Shown here: positions 63,965 to 64,000 of the stretch, in pieces
Layout of the letters: every line of letters starts with the position of its first letter
Position numbering within the stretch: position 1 is the stretch's first letter
From: Niabella agricola
Lineage (GTDB): Bacteria > Bacteroidota > Bacteroidia > Chitinophagales > Chitinophagaceae
Assembly (NCBI RefSeq): GCF_021538615.1
Contig: NZ_JAJHIZ010000003.1
Span: 496,001 to 560,000, forward strand
Direction: 5' to 3'
Length of the DNA: 64,000 nt
Program-made: the position numbers and the translations under genes
Notes under the pieces: generated by a model
What the model was told of the DNA's origin: nothing
The model's database searches: none
Seen by the model: the letters and a program-made list of their open reading frames with translations, nothing else

Positions 63965-64000
63965 ATGCCAAAAAAACAATTTACCGTTAAGGAAGGCGGT
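63965..64000 (+). CDS. Start of a gene cut by the right window edge
   Basis: The last 36 bases are an open frame from ATG reading MPKKQFTVKEGG. An N-terminal KKQFTVKE resembles S4-domain proteins such as RluA-type pseudouridine synthases of Bacteroidota, but twelve residues cannot establish this. Upstream is A/T-rich. Confidence 0.3.
   Translation, partial: MPKKQFTVKEGG

Noticed and set aside
1..64000. tRNA, rRNA, CRISPR arrays, insertion sequences, prophage genes
   Set aside because: No transposase, integrase, phage or Cas-like protein, no regular spaced repeat array and no cloverleaf with a TPsiC-like GGTTCRA motif was seen while reading both strands. A tRNAscan or CRISPR search was not possible here.

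Overview
The window is chromosomal DNA from a member of the Bacteroidota, most likely family Chitinophagaceae. Evidence: a SusC/SusD polysaccharide utilisation locus (PUL), ECF sigma/FecR regulation, LytS/LytTR signalling, a bacillithiol gene (bshC), lipoprotein signals, and Bacteroidota-type promoters (TTG-N19-TAnnTTTG). No phage, IS element, tRNA, rRNA or CRISPR array was recognised. The genus cannot be fixed from the sequence alone.

Layout. 1-2.4 kb: a DUF6600 protein cut by the window edge, a J-domain membrane protein and a rhomboid protease. 2.6-6.95 kb (minus): an apparent operon of a START-domain protein, two SDR-fold enzymes, a LytS-type kinase and a LytTR regulator. 7.2-12.2 kb (minus): an ECF sigma factor with a clear promoter, FecR, an STN-domain protein with surface repeats, a second surface-repeat protein and a GIN-domain lipoprotein. 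12.4-16.8 kb: M1 peptidase, atypical SDR, ABC-F ATPase. 17-22.2 kb: a probable aminophosphonate catabolism island (XRE-cupin regulator, PhnX-like HAD, FAD amine oxidase, MFS-like carrier, divergent zinc dehydrogenase). 22.2-27.9 kb: GNAT, a frameshifted NamZ-type muramidase, and a Tat-targeted GMC dehydrogenase set. 27.9-28.5 kb: no convincing gene, but successive inverted repeats ending in a strong plus-strand terminator, a candidate non-coding RNA. 28.6-29.6 kb: clpS-aat (N-end rule).

30.8-55.3 kb is a PUL aimed at N-acetylhexosamine-containing glycans: SusC/SusD, two discoidin-like surface lipoproteins, two paralogous DUF4855 proteins, GH20, a frameshifted GH89, a sialate O-acetylesterase, a divergent sugar porter and ROK repressor, then a second Tat-targeted GMC set with a Gfo/Idh enzyme and an AGE-family epimerase. 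SusC/D would import glycan, the hydrolases would release amino sugars, the porter and epimerase would feed them into metabolism, and the ROK protein would sense the product. The GMC sets suggest an additional oxidative, possibly 3-keto, route.

55.5-64 kb is mostly housekeeping: GlxA-type regulator, tandem SRPBCC proteins, L,D-transpeptidase-like protein, pncB, purE, bshC, purU, a GlsB/YeaQ protein, and the first codons of a gene running off the right edge.

Two broader patterns stand out. Several housekeeping genes carry a -7 box exactly four bases before the ATG, which predicts leaderless mRNAs. Several spacers share mosaic repeat blocks in changed order. Two genes (NamZ-type, GH89) are broken by single-base shifts that may be real or assembly errors.
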